From Providencia sp. PROV188 (lineage in GTDB: Bacteria; Pseudomonadota; Gammaproteobacteria; Enterobacterales; Enterobacteriaceae): 64,000 nucleotides of DNA. Position 1 is the stretch's first letter, and each line of letters opens with the position of its first letter. Where the stretch lies: assembly GCF_027595165.1 (NCBI RefSeq), contig NZ_CP097291.1, positions 930,001 to 994,000 on the forward strand. The letters are read 5' to 3'. Below, piece by piece: positions 63,404 to 64,000 of this stretch. The translations under genes were made by a program, and so were the position numbers. Below the pieces are notes generated by a model. That model made no database searches, had not been told where the DNA came from, and saw nothing but the letters and a program-made list of their open reading frames with translations.

Positions 63404-64000
63404 TTATAGATGCAGGGTGAGATTTACGACACCATCCTCAAATTGAACATCAATTTGGAATCCTAATTTTTTTGCTAAGCTGATCATATTACGATTCTCT
63501 GGCATGGTGATCGCTGTCAGCTTCTTAATGCCATGTCCGCGGGTGTAGTTAAGCAGTTTTTGCATTAATTGATAACCGAGCGTTTGCCCTTTCATATCTG
63601 AACGAACTAAAACGGCAAACTCAGCTTCTTGGTTATCAGGATCTGCCATTGCGCGAGTTACGCCGATAATTTCAGGTTGTGTATCACTATTTTTAACAGC
63701 AACAAACGCCATTTCTCGGTCGTAATCGATTTGTGTCATATTCGCGAGATCATCATGAGTGAATTCACTGATTTCACTGAAATAACGGTAATAAAGGTCT
63801 TCTTTAGTGACTTGCTCAATAAAGGATTTTAAGAGTGGTTCATCTTCAGGAAGAATCGGTCTTAGCAAGCAAGTTAGGTCATCTTTTAGGTTAATGGTCT
63901 CTTCAAGCTCATTAGGATAAGGACGGATGGCAAGCCGAGTATCTGGAATGTTACTTGCTGAGTTCAATGTCATTGAAACATCAAGTAATGTGAATTCATC
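63404..64000 (-). CDS. pat: Protein lysine acetyltransferase Pat, 3' part only
   Basis: C-terminal part of Pat (YfiQ/PatZ), which acetylates lysines such as that of acetyl-CoA synthetase. The visible 198 codons encode the GNAT acetyltransferase domain (LRPILPEDEPLLKSFIEQ, VRSDMKGQTLGYQLMQKLL with the acetyl-CoA loop, AITMPENRNMISLAKKLGF). The frame stays open to the window edge, and full-length Pat is about 880 residues, so the start lies outside. An ATG at 63973 is internal, not the true start. Next to pssA as in E. coli. Confidence 0.92.
   Translation of the reverse strand, partial: DEFTLLDVSMTLNSASNIPDTRLAIRPYPNELEETINLKDDLTCLLRPILPEDEPLLKSFIEQVTKEDLYYRYFSEISEFTHDDLANMTQIDYDREMAFVAVKNSDTQPEIIGVTRAMADPDNQEAEFAVLVRSDMKGQTLGYQLMQKLLNYTRGHGIKKLTAITMPENRNMISLAKKLGFQIDVQFEDGVVNLTLHL

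Overview
The window is a stretch of conserved enterobacterial chromosome. The complete rRNA operon, the tRNA set, the low G+C impression and the combination of an nqr operon with an otherwise E. coli-like gene order point to Morganellaceae, most likely Providencia. The genus is my inference from memory and was not tested by alignment. I see no prophage, integrase, CRISPR array, transposase or recognisable new defence or biosynthetic cluster; almost every gene belongs to a known family.

Layout. 1-5 kb: lysR/lysA divergent pair and fadE with a FadR-like operator. 5.2-7.4 kb: gmhA, yafJ and yafK, as in E. coli. 7.4-15.2 kb: a complete Na+-translocating NADH:quinone oxidoreductase unit, nqrABCDEF, followed by apbE (attaches FMN to NqrB/NqrC) and nqrM (maturation), preceded by a long structured leader. 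15.2-16.7 kb: the most accessory-looking stretch, with a small unassigned gene and a glycerophosphodiester-phosphodiesterase-like exported protein that lacks key catalytic residues. 16.9-25.3 kb: dinB (LexA box), pepD, gpt, frsA, crl, proBA, aroL. 25.4-33.9 kb: aas-lplT-pncC, recA (perfect LexA box), alaS, csrA; recX is not between recA and alaS. 34.2-34.9 kb: tRNA-Ser(GCU) and three identical tRNA-Arg(ACG). 35-37.3 kb: gshA, the sRNA gene micA on the opposite strand with a sigma-E-type promoter, and luxS. 37.4-43.3 kb: yfjD and ypjD leftwards; ffh and rpsP-rimM-trmD-rplS rightwards. 43.3-49.7 kb: a 128-bp inverted-repeat element, aroF-tyrA, a chemotaxis receptor with a sigma-28 promoter, pheA with its pheL leader and attenuator, and raiA with a CRP-like site. 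50-55.4 kb: bamD, rluD-pgeF, and clpB with a sigma-32 promoter. 55.4-61.3 kb: an rrn operon (16S, tRNA-Ile, tRNA-Ala, 23S, 5S, tRNA-Asp). 61.4-64 kb: yfiM, pssA and the 3' end of pat.

How the genes work together. The nqr block is a self-contained module: six subunits plus both dedicated maturation factors. aroF-tyrA and pheL-pheA give the tyrosine and phenylalanine branches, with aroL elsewhere in the window. fadE and aas-lplT handle fatty-acid breakdown and lysophospholipid recycling; pssA makes phosphatidylethanolamine precursor. recA and dinB are linked by LexA sites. rpsP-rimM-trmD-rplS, ffh, raiA, rluD, csrA and the rRNA/tRNA genes form a translation-heavy backbone.

The points most worth following up are regulatory or local: a crl ribosome-binding site buried in a hairpin, a terminator-like hairpin in the nqr leader, the degenerate GDPD protein, the missing recX, the 128-bp repeat, and the chemoreceptor inserted between tyrA and pheA.
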